DNA from: Marinilabilia salmonicolor
GTDB lineage: Bacteria; Bacteroidota; Bacteroidia; Bacteroidales; Marinilabiliaceae
Reading direction: 5' to 3'
NCBI RefSeq assembly: GCF_003003035.1
Contig: NZ_PVTS01000004.1
Span: 246,727 to 310,726, forward strand
Length of the DNA: 64,000 nucleotides
Shown: positions 1-10,175 of the stretch, piece after piece
Position numbering within the stretch: the first letter of the stretch is position 1
How the letters are laid out: each line of letters begins with the position of its first letter
Position numbers and translations under genes: made by a program
Notes under the pieces: model-generated
What the model was told of the DNA's origin: nothing
The model's database searches: none
The model's input: only the letters and a program-made list of their open reading frames with translations

Positions 1-1
1 T

Positions 2-1237
2 GCCGAACAGCCCCAGCTGATGGGATTCGAAAACTATGCTGAGTGGAATCTCAAAGACCAGATGGCGAAAACACCCGAGGCGGCCAATAATTTTATGGCT
101 GAACTGGTTCCTGCCACTGTGGCAAAGGCCGAAAAAGAGGCCGAAGAAATTCAGAAGGTAATTGAGCAAAAGGGGGGCGATTTTGAGCTGAAGCCATGGG
201 ATTGGAATTACTATTCTGAAATGGTGCGGAAAGCGAAATACGACCTCGATGAGAGTGAAATTAAGCCCTATTTCGAAATGAACAGCGTGTTGGAAAACGG
301 GGTGTTTTATACTGCTTCGAAGTTGTATGGTATTCGCTTTGAGGAGCGTCACGACATTCCTGTTTACAGCGACGATATGCGGGTGTTCGAGTTGTTCAAC
401 GAAGATGGCAGCGCCATCGGACTTTTTTATACCGATTTCTATAAACGCGACAATAAGTCGGGTGGTGCCTGGATGAGTGAAATTGTGGGGCAGTCAAAAT
501 TGCTTGGCCATAAGCCGGTGATATACAATGTCTGCAACTTTAAAAAGCCTGCTGAAGGTGAACCTGCACTTATCAGTTATGATGATGTGACCACCATGTT
601 TCATGAGTTTGGACATGCCCTGCACGGTTTGCTGGCCGATCAGACTTATCCCAGTCTTGCGGGAACTAACGTGGCTCGTGACTTTGTTGAGTTACCATCT
701 CAAATCAATGAACACTGGGCTTTGTATCCCGAAGTATTCAACAATTACGCGGTGCATTACGAAACCGGTGAGCCTATGCCAAAGGAGTTGGTTGATAAGG
801 TGGTGAAAGCCTCTAAATTTAATCAGGGATATGCCCTTGCCGAGGTGTTGGCAGCTGCCGGACTGGATATGCAATGGCACATCATCTCTCCCGACCACAA
901 AATTGAAGATGTGGATGCTTTTGAGAAGCAGGCACTGGATAACATCAACCTCAATTTGGAGCAGATTCCGCCTCGTTATCGTTCTAGCTATTTTCTGCAC
1001 CTTTGGGGACATGGTTACGCTGCCAGTTACTATGCTTATTTGTGGGCCGAAATGCTCGACAACGATGCTTATGCATGGTTTGAGGAAAATGGTGGTTTGA
1101 CCCGCGAAAACGGTCAGCGTTTCAGAGAGTTGATTCTCTCGCGCGGAAATACGGAAGACTTTAATAAGATGTTTCTGGAGTTCCGGGGAAGCGAACCTGA
1201 TATTAAGCCCATGTTGAAGCACCGGGGACTGTTGTAA
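2..1237 (+). CDS. dcp: M3-family oligopeptidase / peptidyl-dipeptidase Dcp, 3' part only
   Basis: This is a zinc metallopeptidase of family M3 (Dcp/oligopeptidase A type), which removes dipeptides from, or cleaves, short peptides. The reading frame is already open at base 2, before the first visible Met at base 20, so the gene is cut by the window edge; full Dcp proteins are near 700 residues and about 412 are seen. Counting from that Met, the HEFGH zinc motif lies at residues 195-199 and the third ligand Glu at 224 in DFVELPSQ, the spacing typical of M3. A strong hairpin terminator follows 123 bp after the stop. Family assignment is firm; choosing Dcp over oligopeptidase A is less so, because the N-terminal half is missing. 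Confidence 0.93.
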   Translation, partial: AEQPQLMGFENYAEWNLKDQMAKTPEAANNFMAELVPATVAKAEKEAEEIQKVIEQKGGDFELKPWDWNYYSEMVRKAKYDLDESEIKPYFEMNSVLENGVFYTASKLYGIRFEERHDIPVYSDDMRVFELFNEDGSAIGLFYTDFYKRDNKSGGAWMSEIVGQSKLLGHKPVIYNVCNFKKPAEGEPALISYDDVTTMFHEFGHALHGLLADQTYPSLAGTNVARDFVELPSQINEHWALYPEVFNNYAVHYETGEPMPKELVDKVVKASKFNQGYALAEVLAAAGLDMQWHIISPDHKIEDVDAFEKQALDNINLNLEQIPPRYRSSYFLHLWGHGYAASYYAYLWAEMLDNDAYAWFEENGGLTRENGQRFRELILSRGNTEDFNKMFLEFRGSEPDIKPMLKHRGLL

Positions 1238-1360
1238 GGAACTTAGTTTGTTCGTTGAGAGGCAGAAGGCAGAAGCAGAGATCCCAAATTGGTTCTGATT
1301 CTTTTACAACAATCCTAAAGTATCTGAGAAAAGTGAATCTTATCGGATATTATTGATATA

Positions 1361-1400
1361 AAAAACCGGAGTGAATTGAGAATCACTTCGGTTTTTTTTT
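1361..1400 (+). terminator. Rho-independent terminator after dcp
   Basis: The stem AAAACCGGAGTGA pairs with TCACTTCGGTTTT and is followed by a run of nine or more T. It can also serve the leftward gene that ends at 1448. Confidence 0.85.
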
Positions 1401-1447
1401 GACTTATTTTCTTCTCTTATGGTTTTTGTAAATTATGTTTGTGAATA

Positions 1448-2107
1448 TTAATTATCAATTCCCAGCATAAATTTTACTCCAATAATAATTCCACCGGGAG
1501 CCATGAAATTGATAAAACGCTTCGAGTTATTTGTGAGCAAATGGCCTGATTTAACCCGGTAAACATTATCTTCCAGTGGGATAGAGAACCCTCCGCTAAA
1601 TACAAACTTTGATCTGGTACCAACTTTTAGATTATATGAATATAGTAAATTGATGGTGCTGTAAGCAAAAAGGTCCAGCGTAACCTCTTTATCATTTTCT
1701 TCAATAGGCTGGTATCCGTATCCTCCGTATTCACCATATCCACTAATATACCCTGAAGTTTCCAATGTTGTTTCCAATTCTTCCATACCTGAAGAATAAG
1801 AAATACCCATACTAATTGAAGAACCAAAGCCACCTTCTTTAAGGTACCAGGAAAGGCCGCCGGTAGCTCGCAGTCCCCAGGTGCTCAGACCTCCTGTTCC
1901 GTAAACTGAAAAGTTATTACTGACTGCCTGTTCCAGTCCAACACCAATGCCGTAATCGTTTATTCCAAAACCAGCTCCCAAAAAGGTTTCCGGAAGTTTT
2001 GATTTTGTGGTTGAGTTTTCCTGAGCCGATACGTTCTGAAAAGAAAAAAGAGTAAGATAAAGGATGGTTAGGACTGTGGTGCAGGGAAATAAAAATTTTG
2101 AGTTCAT
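1448..2107 (-). CDS. Hypothetical secreted protein, probable outer-membrane beta-barrel
   Basis: I do not recognise a named family. The protein has a clear signal peptide (hydrophobic core, then NVSAQ at the cleavage region) and then alternating Gly/Tyr/Ser-rich strands (GAGFGINDYGIGVGLEQ, GGLSTWGLRATGGLSWYL) typical of small outer-membrane beta-barrels of about 200 residues. A Gly/Tyr-rich loop (SGYISGYGEYGGYGYQ) sits near the middle. The ATG near 2107 is preferred over a TTG five codons upstream (about 2122), because it starts the signal peptide directly. It converges on the M3 peptidase gene across a shared terminator and appears monocistronic. Function is unknown. Confidence 0.7.
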   Translation of the reverse strand: MNSKFLFPCTTVLTILYLTLFSFQNVSAQENSTTKSKLPETFLGAGFGINDYGIGVGLEQAVSNNFSVYGTGGLSTWGLRATGGLSWYLKEGGFGSSISMGISYSSGMEELETTLETSGYISGYGEYGGYGYQPIEENDKEVTLDLFAYSTINLLYSYNLKVGTRSKFVFSGGFSIPLEDNVYRVKSGHLLTNNSKRFINFMAPGGIIIGVKFMLGIDN

Positions 2108-2352
2108 GGGTAAAGGGTTCAAATTAGGAATAGAATATTTTTATGTAAAAATACTAAGTGCCCTTTAATTGACCAAAAAGCAGGATTGTTCGTCTTTCCA
2201 AATTTAGTTTAAGGATTTTTAAAAAGCCCAAAATTCTCGGTGCTTCTCTGTGATGAGTTTTGTGTAAAAAAAAAATCTTGCGTAGCAAGGCTTGATTCTG
2301 TTTTACTAAATTTTATGTCTTTTAGAAACCATTTTATTTTTACCTTTTTTTC

Positions 2353-2360
2353 TAATTTTG
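2353..2360 (+). promoter_or_regulatory. Putative -7 element TAATTTTG abutting the MDP-1 gene
   Basis: This matches the Bacteroidota -7 consensus TANNTTTG. Only four bases separate it from the ATG at 2365, so a transcript from it would be nearly leaderless. No good -33 element is visible. Confidence 0.4.
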
Positions 2361-2364
2361 GAGA

Positions 2365-2850
2365 ATGCAAAAACTATTTGTCTTTGATTTAGACTTCACC
2401 CTCTGGAATGCAGGGGGAACCTGGTGCGACCATACCAATCCACCATTCCGAAGGGTTAATAATCATGTGGAAGACTCGTATGGAAGTCGCATAGTTTTGT
2501 ATCCCGATGTTCCAGAAATTTTGAACCGGCTATATGCAGATAAATATACTATGGCACTCGCCTCTAGAACTGGTGAGCCATCGTGGGCTGTGCAACTTTT
2601 AAAATTATTCAAAATTGACCATTTCTTTGCATACAAGGAGATTTATCCCGGCAGCAAAATCACTCATTTTCGTAATCTTCAGAAACATACAGGCATTCCG
2701 TTTTCTGAGATGGTGTTTTTCGATGACGAGATGAGAAACATTCATGATGTTGGTTCGCTTGGAGTGAGGGCCGTTTTTGTTCAGAAGGGGGTGTCCGTTC
2801 AAATAATTGAGTCTTACTTAGGGCCTGCTGAAAAACAATTAAAACCCTAA
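2365..2850 (+). CDS. HAD-superfamily phosphatase, MDP-1 (magnesium-dependent phosphatase 1) type
   Basis: This is a small cytosolic HAD phosphatase. Motif I is DLDFTLW (residues 8-14, nucleophile Asp8, acid/base Asp10), motif II is Ser67 in ASRTGEP, the conserved Lys is 98 in PGSK, and motif IV is FFDDE (118-122). The DLDxTLW signature, the length of 161 residues and the SRT motif point to the MDP-1 subfamily, whose eukaryotic members act on phosphotyrosine and glycated-protein phosphates; the bacterial substrate is unknown. The ATG is set by the motif I position. It stands alone between a beta-barrel gene and a GC-rich intergenic block. Confidence 0.88.
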   Translation: MQKLFVFDLDFTLWNAGGTWCDHTNPPFRRVNNHVEDSYGSRIVLYPDVPEILNRLYADKYTMALASRTGEPSWAVQLLKLFKIDHFFAYKEIYPGSKITHFRNLQKHTGIPFSEMVFFDDEMRNIHDVGSLGVRAVFVQKGVSVQIIESYLGPAEKQLKP

Positions 2851-3225
2851 TTATATATTAATTATAGTTGATAACATCATTCAAAGTGCAAGGTTTTTCA
2901 AGTAAATTTTTCAAAAGTCTACACTTGCGGTGATTAATAGTCAAAATGTTATTGTTCAAATGAATGTATTTAGGCTGAACAACTTGTACTATATGAAAGG
3001 CGCGCTGGCCTGTCCGTTTTCCGGGCCGGCGGATTGCGGGAAGCCAAAATGGGCGACTTTCAAGGCCTTGCGCAATGGCCGGAAATTTTGGTTTTCGAGG
3101 GCAGATAGGTTTAAACGGACTAGACTTTTTTCGTTTTTTGGGGCAATGCCAAAAAGAACAATAAAAATAAATTTAAAATAGGGCTGCTGACTTTTTCAGA
3201 AGCCCCTATTAAAGTAAATGGTCTT
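2851..3225. other. Intergenic region with a GC-rich palindromic block and a hairpin
   Basis: No convincing gene. Bases about 2998-3120 are far richer in G+C than their flanks, contain GGCGGATTGCGG, and have imperfect outer arms (CTGTCCGTTT near 3010, AAACGGACTAG near 3113). A second hairpin at about 3177-3212 pairs AATAGGGCTGCTGA with TCAGAAGCCCCTATT just before the next gene. An 83-codon frame crosses the block but has no recognisable family or start context. Confidence 0.4.
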
Positions 3226-4218
3226 ATGAAGATTTCATTAAAAAAAACGTACTGGTGGTTTTTGATTCCTATTCTTTTTGTGATATGGTATATGGGACCG
3301 CAACCCGAAACTCCCAATTACCATACGGATGTGCCCGAAACACCTTCGTCTTCAATGGTGGCTGATACTCTTTTAAAAACCCATGAGGCGAACTACCTTG
3401 TTAAACCGGAAAATGAAGCAAGGATTATCTGGGCAGATGATAGCCTTAAAAGTGCCACGAAATATGTTGTTGTCTATTTGCACGGATTTGGTGCAAGTCA
3501 GAGAGAGGGTGCACCGGTGCATCGGCGTATTGCCCGGAAGTATGGATGCAATCTTCTGTTAACCCGACTTGCTGATCACGGCCTTTCAAATGATGTAAAT
3601 TTGGATCAATTTTCTGTGCAGAGATTATGGGACAGCACTCTGGAAAGCCTTTCTATTGCCAGAGCACTGGGAGATAAAATTATCCTGATGGGAACCTCCA
3701 CAGGAGGTACACTTGCTTTAAAGATGGCTTCGCTTTTCGATGATGTGGAAGCAATAATTCTACTGTCGCCCAATGTGCGGGTGCGCGATAACAATGCCTG
3801 GATTGTCAATAACCGGTGGGGACTGCCGCTGGCTAAGGTAATTACCGGAAGCGACAAAATGGTTTCTGATGAAAAGGAGGACTGGTATCCGAAATACTGG
3901 TATCCCGAATATGGTCTGGAGGCGGTGGCCGAATTGCAGGAACTGATTGAGACGACCATGGTTCCAGACGTTTTCAGGCAGGTGACACAGCCGGTTTTGC
4001 TTCTCTATTACTACCAGGATGAGGTTCATCAGGATTCCGTTGTGAGTGTTCAAGCCATGTTGGATATGTACCGGCAGCTTGGCACAACCGATAGCCTGAA
4101 GCAAAAAATAGCTTTTCCTGATGCAGGAAACCATGTAATAGGGTGTGATTTGCGGTCAGGAGATGTGGAAGGGGTTTACCGGGCGGTGGTTGCTTTCCTT
4201 GAAGAAAACATTAATTAG
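3226..4218 (+). CDS. Membrane-anchored alpha/beta hydrolase (lysophospholipase / S33-like)
   Basis: A single N-terminal hydrophobic segment (about residues 9-24, signal anchor) precedes an alpha/beta-hydrolase fold. The oxyanion-loop motif HGFG is at 86-89, the nucleophile elbow GTSTG at 156-160 (Ser158), the probable acid is Asp265 in YYQDEV and the probable catalytic His is 303 in GNHVIG. This order and spacing fit serine esterases of the monoacylglycerol-lipase-like group; the substrate cannot be told from sequence. The last codon and the TAG stop (ATT AAT TAG) lie inside the terminus of a MITE-like repeat, so the element provides the stop codon. Confidence 0.85.
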   Translation: MKISLKKTYWWFLIPILFVIWYMGPQPETPNYHTDVPETPSSSMVADTLLKTHEANYLVKPENEARIIWADDSLKSATKYVVVYLHGFGASQREGAPVHRRIARKYGCNLLLTRLADHGLSNDVNLDQFSVQRLWDSTLESLSIARALGDKIILMGTSTGGTLALKMASLFDDVEAIILLSPNVRVRDNNAWIVNNRWGLPLAKVITGSDKMVSDEKEDWYPKYWYPEYGLEAVAELQELIETTMVPDVFRQVTQPVLLLYYYQDEVHQDSVVSVQAMLDMYRQLGTTDSLKQKIAFPDAGNHVIGCDLRSGDVEGVYRAVVAFLEENIN

Positions 4219-4458
4219 AAGTGTTTGTCCATAAAGTACCATTTACTGCGTTACGCTTGCCCGAAAAGTACTCATCCCGATTGTGCTTTTTGTTGGTTTT
4301 TTGTTCAAAAAACCTTACAAAAGCTACTTCGGGACTCCGTATTTTCGAACTTCGCAAGCCCCGAAGAAAAATCGGGGCAGGCATTGTAACTGGCACTTTC
4401 TTGACAAACACATGACCAGAACCAAATTTTGCTTTGTTTATAGACAGAAACTAATTAG
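4212..4458 (-). repeat. MITE-like repeat family A, copy 1
   Basis: This copy is inverted relative to the copy before susC. It runs from TTAATTAGAAGTGTTTGTCCATAAAGTACC-type sequence to TTTATAGACAGAAACTAATTAG, giving inverted termini. The interior carries nested palindromes, among them GGTTTTTTGTTCAAAAAACC near 4293. It is nearly colinear with the copy at 41284-41504 over most of its length. No open reading frame of a transposase is present, so it would be non-autonomous. Confidence 0.75.
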
Positions 4459-4560
4459 TTTCTGTTCATTGCACTAACCAAAAAAAAGTTTGGGGAATAA
4501 TGTATTAATGACAGGGGGAATGCTCCAAATTAATGTCTCTTGAAGAGGTAATTATCGAAT

Positions 4561-4654
4561 CAGGTCCGGCGGATTCCAATCCGCCGTTTTGTCTCCTATG
4601 GCGGATTGGCGCTCAGCTTTGCTGCTTTGCTTGCCAAAGAATCCGCCATACCTG
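4561..4654. repeat. REP-like palindromic repeat, copy 1
   Basis: This is a 94-bp imperfect palindrome with outer ends CAGGT and ACCTG, an inner hairpin GGCGGATTCCAATCCGCC, and the block GGCGCTCAGCTTTGCTGCTT. A second copy of the same length and orientation lies at 12906-12999, and related sequence flanks the RAYT gene at 15194-15426 and 16186-16323. It sits between two converging genes. Confidence 0.8.
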
Positions 4655-4732
4655 GTTTCATTGCGAGGGCTATGGCCGAATAAATCTCAAATCAAATAAA
4701 CGCTACTTCAAACCAGAGCCTTAAACTTTTCG

Positions 4733-5620
4733 TCATGCCTTTTTTCGCGGCATAGTGTTTTCACTTCCCGCATTAATCCATTGTTTCAGACGGGGCAGGT
4801 TTTGTTTAGCTGCATTTACGCCATCTTCAAATATCTTTCTGGTTTTTACCGGATTGTTTTCAATTCGTTTGATTTCAATAGGTTTTTCAGGACGGATTAC
4901 AAACACAGTTCCATCTTCTTCTAATTGTTTAAGTTGCCGAAGGGAGTCGTTATATTTCTCAGCCCTTTGGCAAAGCATCTCAGCTACTTTTGGGTACTTT
5001 CGATAATACCACTTAAACAACCATCGATTTTTTAGTGGTTGTTTCTGATAGTTCTCAGGTTGAGTGAGTATAACCACAGCTCTGTTTTGTCCGTTTTTTA
5101 ATGCGTGCCGGAATGGAATAGAATCGGCCAGCCCTCCATCTAAAAGATGTTTGTCCTTATATTTTACCACAGGAGCAATGAGAGGAAGGGAGCAACTTGC
5201 TGAGAGGATGGTTTTAAACTCTTGTTTGTCTGCTTCGTTTAATAGGAAAAACTCTGCTTCGCCTGTCTGGCAATTACTGGCTCCTACGTAAAAATGGCTT
5301 TTAGAATTCTGAAGAGTTTTATAATCAAAGGGGATGATTTTTTGAGGAATTTCTTCCAAAATAAAATCCCATGAAAAAAGTGATTTCTCCCGCAAAAGAT
5401 TGTGGTAACTCAAATACCTTTTGTCGCTTATTAGCTCATTAACTTCCAGATTTCTTCCCGGTTGTTGTGATAGGTAAGAGGCTGCGTAGGTGGCTCCTGC
5501 CGAAACTCCGTAAACTGCATCGAAGTATAGGTCATTTTCCATAAAAACCTCCAGAATACCTGCAGTAAATATCCCGCGAAATCCTCCGCCTTCTAATACC
5601 AATGCTGTGTTTTTTATCAT
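4733..5620 (-). CDS. Patatin-like phospholipase
   Basis: A Ser-Asp dyad lipid acyl hydrolase of the patatin/RssA type. The oxyanion motif GGGFRG is at residues 11-16, the nucleophile elbow GVSAG at 38-42 (Ser40) and the catalytic Asp at 161 in DGG (161-163). At 295 residues it matches the short bacterial patatins (YjjU/RssA-like) with no signal peptide, so it is probably cytosolic or membrane-associated. The C-terminus is basic (MPRKKA). It has its own ATG at 5620 and a 670-bp space separates it from the divergent ABC-F gene. The physiological lipid is unknown. Confidence 0.9.
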   Translation of the reverse strand: MIKNTALVLEGGGFRGIFTAGILEVFMENDLYFDAVYGVSAGATYAASYLSQQPGRNLEVNELISDKRYLSYHNLLREKSLFSWDFILEEIPQKIIPFDYKTLQNSKSHFYVGASNCQTGEAEFFLLNEADKQEFKTILSASCSLPLIAPVVKYKDKHLLDGGLADSIPFRHALKNGQNRAVVILTQPENYQKQPLKNRWLFKWYYRKYPKVAEMLCQRAEKYNDSLRQLKQLEEDGTVFVIRPEKPIEIKRIENNPVKTRKIFEDGVNAAKQNLPRLKQWINAGSENTMPRKKA

Positions 5621-5663
5621 TTTAGGGTTATATTTCTGTCAATAGTTCGTTAAAAAAAATCTA

Positions 5664-5688
5664 AACGCAAAGACGCAATGGCGCAAAG
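5664..5688. repeat. Short (A)CGCAAAG-type tandem repeat
   Basis: Three imperfect repeats of CGCAAAG (ACGCAAAG, ACGCAATG, GCGCAAAG) lie 44 bp upstream of the patatin start. No function can be read from it. Confidence 0.5.
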
Positions 5689-6063
5689 TTTTTATTATCA
5701 GGGAGTTGTGATAATTATTGTGCATTGTTCAAGTTGCTCACTAACAGGTATTTAATCCCGAAGCTTCGGGATAACGAAGTGTTGTCTGTTAGACCGGTAA
5801 ATAAAGACTCCGGTTGTCCAAAATTAATCCATTTTACTAAAATTAAAGAATAATGAAGTGCTTGTTTTTCTTGTCTGGTTCAGGCTATGCCAGGTTAGGG
5901 GAATTGCTTTTTTTAATATATACTTTGTTAGATGATTGCCAGATAGGTTGGTAATGAATTGCTTAGAGGTGGGATGGTTTTAATGCCAGTCTCTTACTTC
6001 TATAGTTCTAAAGATCTATTGTTTATTTAACAAAGGTTAAACTCCCTAACGGCTTTTTATGCT

Positions 6064-6071
6064 TACCTTTG
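6064..6071 (+). promoter_or_regulatory. Putative -7 element TACCTTTG of the ABC-F gene
   Basis: Exact match to TANNTTTG, 220 bp before the ABC-F start, implying an unusually long leader. The rest of 5689-6063 shows only AT-rich sequence and a small CCCGAAGCTTCGGG palindrome near 5758. Confidence 0.55.
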
Positions 6072-6115
6072 CACCCCGAAATCAGGGGGACCGATTACTT
6101 TTTTCTTTTTTAAAT

Positions 6116-6169
6116 ATGCTGCAATCAACCAGCCGGAAAAAATATCGAAACCTTTGTTTGAGGAGATAA
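6116..6169 (+). CDS. Possible 17-residue leader peptide upstream of the ABC-F gene
   Basis: A short frame with its own ATG lies in the long leader and reads MLQSTSRKKYRNLCLRR, then stops at TAA. It is basic and precedes a terminator-like hairpin that ends just before the ABC-F start. Its position is what ribosome-mediated attenuation would need, but nothing shows that it is translated. Confidence 0.25.
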   Translation: MLQSTSRKKYRNLCLRR

Positions 6170-6240
6170 AGTGTGTAATTACCATTTTGGGGCATTGGTA
6201 TCTATGTTCCGATTTTTTTCAGAATGTATAAATAAGCGAT

Positions 6241-6275
6241 AAAACCTTTTAAGCCTTATTTGGCTTAGTTTTTAT
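6241..6275 (+). promoter_or_regulatory. Terminator-like hairpin in the ABC-F leader (possible attenuator)
   Basis: TAAGCC pairs with GGCTTA across a six-base loop, and the outer AAAAC can pair with GTTTT across a small bulge. A T-run follows, and the whole lies about 17 nt before the ATG at 6292. It could reduce read-through into the gene. Confidence 0.4.
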
Positions 6276-6282
6276 CTAATAA

Positions 6283-7908
<1,626 letters not shown>

Positions 7909-7910
7909 GA

Positions 7911-7932
7911 GGTGCGATTTTCAAATCGCACC
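7911..7932. repeat. Perfect 22-bp palindrome GGTGCGATTTTCAAATCGCACC
   Basis: A perfect inverted repeat starts two bases after the ABC-F stop codon. It lies beside a stronger terminator and has no T-run of its own, so it may be a dispersed palindrome rather than a terminator. Confidence 0.6.
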
Positions 7933-7940
7933 ATGCTGAC

Positions 7941-7981
7941 AAAAGGGGCTGTCCAATACTATTTGGACAGCCCCTTTTGTT
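7941..7981. terminator. Bidirectional terminator between ABC-F and SulP genes
   Basis: A perfect 16-bp stem, AAAAGGGGCTGTCCAA with TTGGACAGCCCCTTTT, has a seven-base loop. A- and T-runs at the two ends allow function for both converging genes. Confidence 0.92.
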
Positions 7982-8006
7982 TCGTAGAGAATTTAATCCA
8001 TTCTTT

Positions 8007-9536
8007 CTATACTTTATTCACCATCACCTTATAGGTTGGGTCTTCCATGACATTTACATCAATAATGGCCTCGGCATTTTGCAGCAGTTTGCGGCAGTCG
8101 GGGCTTAGGTGTTTCAGGTGGACTTTCTTACCTACCTTGAGGTATCGTTCTGTAATTTTGTTGAGTGCTTCAATGGCTGACATATCAACAACGCGGCTCT
8201 CTGCGAAGTCGATGATTACTTCGTCCGGGTCATTTTGAACATCAAATTTGTCATTAAATGCAGTCACGGAGCCAAAGAACAGTGGTCCATATATCTCGTA
8301 ATGTTTGATGCCTTTTTCATCGAAACGTTTACGGGCCCTGATTCGCTTGGCGTTGTCCCATGCAAATACAAGGGCAGAGATGATGACTCCGATGATTACA
8401 GCCAGCGCCAGATTGTGCAAAAATACGGTGACAAGGGTTACCGTCACCATAACAAAGAGGTCTGATTTGGGCATTTTTCCGAACGTTCGAAGACTTGCCC
8501 ATTCAAAGGTTCCGATGGATACCATAATCATCAGTCCGGTTAGTGCTGCCATGGGAACTTTCTCAATCAAACCCGATCCGAACATCACAAATACCAGCAA
8601 CATTACCGCAGCTACAATGCCTGACAGGCGGGCTCTTGCTCCGTTGGAGGTGTTGATCAGACTCTGGCCAATCATGGCACATCCACCCATACCGGAAAAA
8701 ACTCCTGAAAGCATGTTTGCCGCTCCCTGAGCTACGGCTTCTTTGTTGCCACTTCCACGTGTTTCGGTGATTTCATCTACAATATCGAGGGTCAGCAGAC
8801 TCTCAATCAGGCCAACACCGGCCACAATGGTGGCATAAGGAAATATGATCTCCAGGGTTTCGAGACTAAACGGGATGTCAGGAATATGAAAAGGAGGAAA
8901 TCCGCCTTTTATGGACGCCAGATCTCCCACCGTTTTTGTATCGATGTCGAGGAATGCAACTACTCCAAAAACTGCGAGAATCGCCACCAAAGAGGCGGGT
9001 ACCGCTTTCGTTATTTTTGGAAGTCCCCAGATGATCAGCATGGTAAGCAGAACCAGCCCAAGTAGTATGTATAAAGGCTCGCCGGTTAACCAGTCTCCTG
9101 CAGGATCTTTAAATTGCACCAGCTGAGACATGAAAATAATGATGGCCAGCCCGTTGACAAACCCAAATATAACAGGGTGGGGAACCAGACGGATGAGCTT
9201 TCCCAGTTTTAGAAAGCCTGCTGCCATTTGCAAAAGACCGGCGAGAACCACCGTTGCGAAAACATATTCTACTCCGTGACTCTGGGCCAGGGCAACAATT
9301 ACAACGGCTACGGCTCCGGTGGCTCCGGATATCATTCCGGGACGACCACCAAAAATGGAGGTTACCAATCCCATCACAAAGGCAGCATAAAGGCCTGTCA
9401 ATGGTGATAATCCTGCAATAAGCGCAAAGGCAACGGCTTCGGGTACCAATGCCAGGGCTACCGTTATTCCGGATAGAATCTCAGTTTTGTAATTAATTTT
9501 CTGCTGGAAATTGAAAAAATCGAAAAGTTGCTTCAT
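8007..9536 (-). CDS. SulP-family inorganic anion transporter with STAS domain
   Basis: An inner-membrane SLC26/SulP transporter. The N-terminal sulfate-transporter domain starts with the conserved YKTEILSGITVALALVPE segment, then GLSPLTGLYAAF, and spans about 10-12 hydrophobic segments to about residue 400. The C-terminal STAS domain (about 420-505) includes a predicted phosphorylation-loop-like stretch (VIIDFAESRVVDMSAIEAL). At 509 residues it is normal for bacterial SulP. Substrates in the family include sulfate and bicarbonate; no carbonic anhydrase or sulfur gene lies next to it, so the ion cannot be chosen. It is transcribed leftward and alone. Confidence 0.93.
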   Translation of the reverse strand: MKQLFDFFNFQQKINYKTEILSGITVALALVPEAVAFALIAGLSPLTGLYAAFVMGLVTSIFGGRPGMISGATGAVAVVIVALAQSHGVEYVFATVVLAGLLQMAAGFLKLGKLIRLVPHPVIFGFVNGLAIIIFMSQLVQFKDPAGDWLTGEPLYILLGLVLLTMLIIWGLPKITKAVPASLVAILAVFGVVAFLDIDTKTVGDLASIKGGFPPFHIPDIPFSLETLEIIFPYATIVAGVGLIESLLTLDIVDEITETRGSGNKEAVAQGAANMLSGVFSGMGGCAMIGQSLINTSNGARARLSGIVAAVMLLVFVMFGSGLIEKVPMAALTGLMIMVSIGTFEWASLRTFGKMPKSDLFVMVTVTLVTVFLHNLALAVIIGVIISALVFAWDNAKRIRARKRFDEKGIKHYEIYGPLFFGSVTAFNDKFDVQNDPDEVIIDFAESRVVDMSAIEALNKITERYLKVGKKVHLKHLSPDCRKLLQNAEAIIDVNVMEDPTYKVMVNKV

Positions 9537-9554
9537 TCGAAAGGTGTCGATGAT

Positions 9555-9734
9555 TAGCCTGGTTTATTCATGAGTTTTCGTTATGAGATGTTCCAATACC
9601 AATAAATTCAGGCAACCGCAGATAAAATTGATAAAGGAAATAGTGAACTATTTTCAAATCAATTTTATCGAGGACGCCAGAATTTTGAAGGTGGTTGTCC
9701 ATCGCAATAGTTAATTTATGAGTAATCCAGGTTA
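9555..9734 (+). repeat. MITE-like repeat family B, copy 1
   Basis: A 180-bp element with inverted ends TAGCCTGGTTTATTCATGA and TTATGAGTAATCCAGGTTA. An internal palindrome pairs AAAATTGAT with ATCAATTTTAT. GAT lies on both sides (GAT|TAGCC ... GGTTA|GAT), a possible 3-bp target duplication. There is no coding frame. Confidence 0.8.
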
Positions 9735-10175
9735 GATAAAAATGTTCTTTTTTTGAGCCTGCAAAAATAGTTCTAATTTAACCAGACACCAAGATTGACA
9801 GGGTGTTGAACCTCTTGTCTTTTATTAAAGTTGGTTAATAATTATTTCCTGGAAGCTTATTTCTTACCAATTTTTTGCTTCTAAATCGGAGTAAATCCTC
9901 TTAATTGTGTCGAAACCTGCCAATTTACTCAATTATCAGGAGTGTTAGATGTGTTAAGAAATGTCTTTTAGTGTGATTAAAGGAGTTCTCTCGGAAACGA
10001 GACTTTTTACTTTTAAGGGCCGAAGGTCTTTAAGCAATAGAGGGGGGCAACCCTTCAGGGAAATTGTTATAAGTCCCTCTTTAGGATTTCACCCTGTTTA
10101 CATCTTATAGGTCTTAGTATAGGGTACGTAAAGTGTAATTCCTTGATTAAATAAAAAATCGCGATGCAATTAATT
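9735..10175. other. Non-coding spacer between the two family B repeats
   Basis: No gene recognised on either strand. One hairpin is seen near 9987-10005 (GTTCTCTCGGAAACGAGAC). The sequence from about 10005 to 10090 is purine-rich and could be a decayed gene fragment, but no frame is long enough to say. Confidence 0.4.

Noticed and set aside
692..1222. 176-codon antisense frame within the M3 peptidase gene
   Set aside because: A shadow of a strongly conserved coding sequence; no start context or family.
2930..3181. 83-codon frame in the GC-rich intergenic block
   Set aside because: It spans palindromic DNA, has no recognisable family or start context, and its composition follows the repeat rather than coding bias.
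9735..10175. A decayed transposase between the family B repeats
   Set aside because: I could not find any frame or motif on either strand to support it; it remains unassigned spacer.
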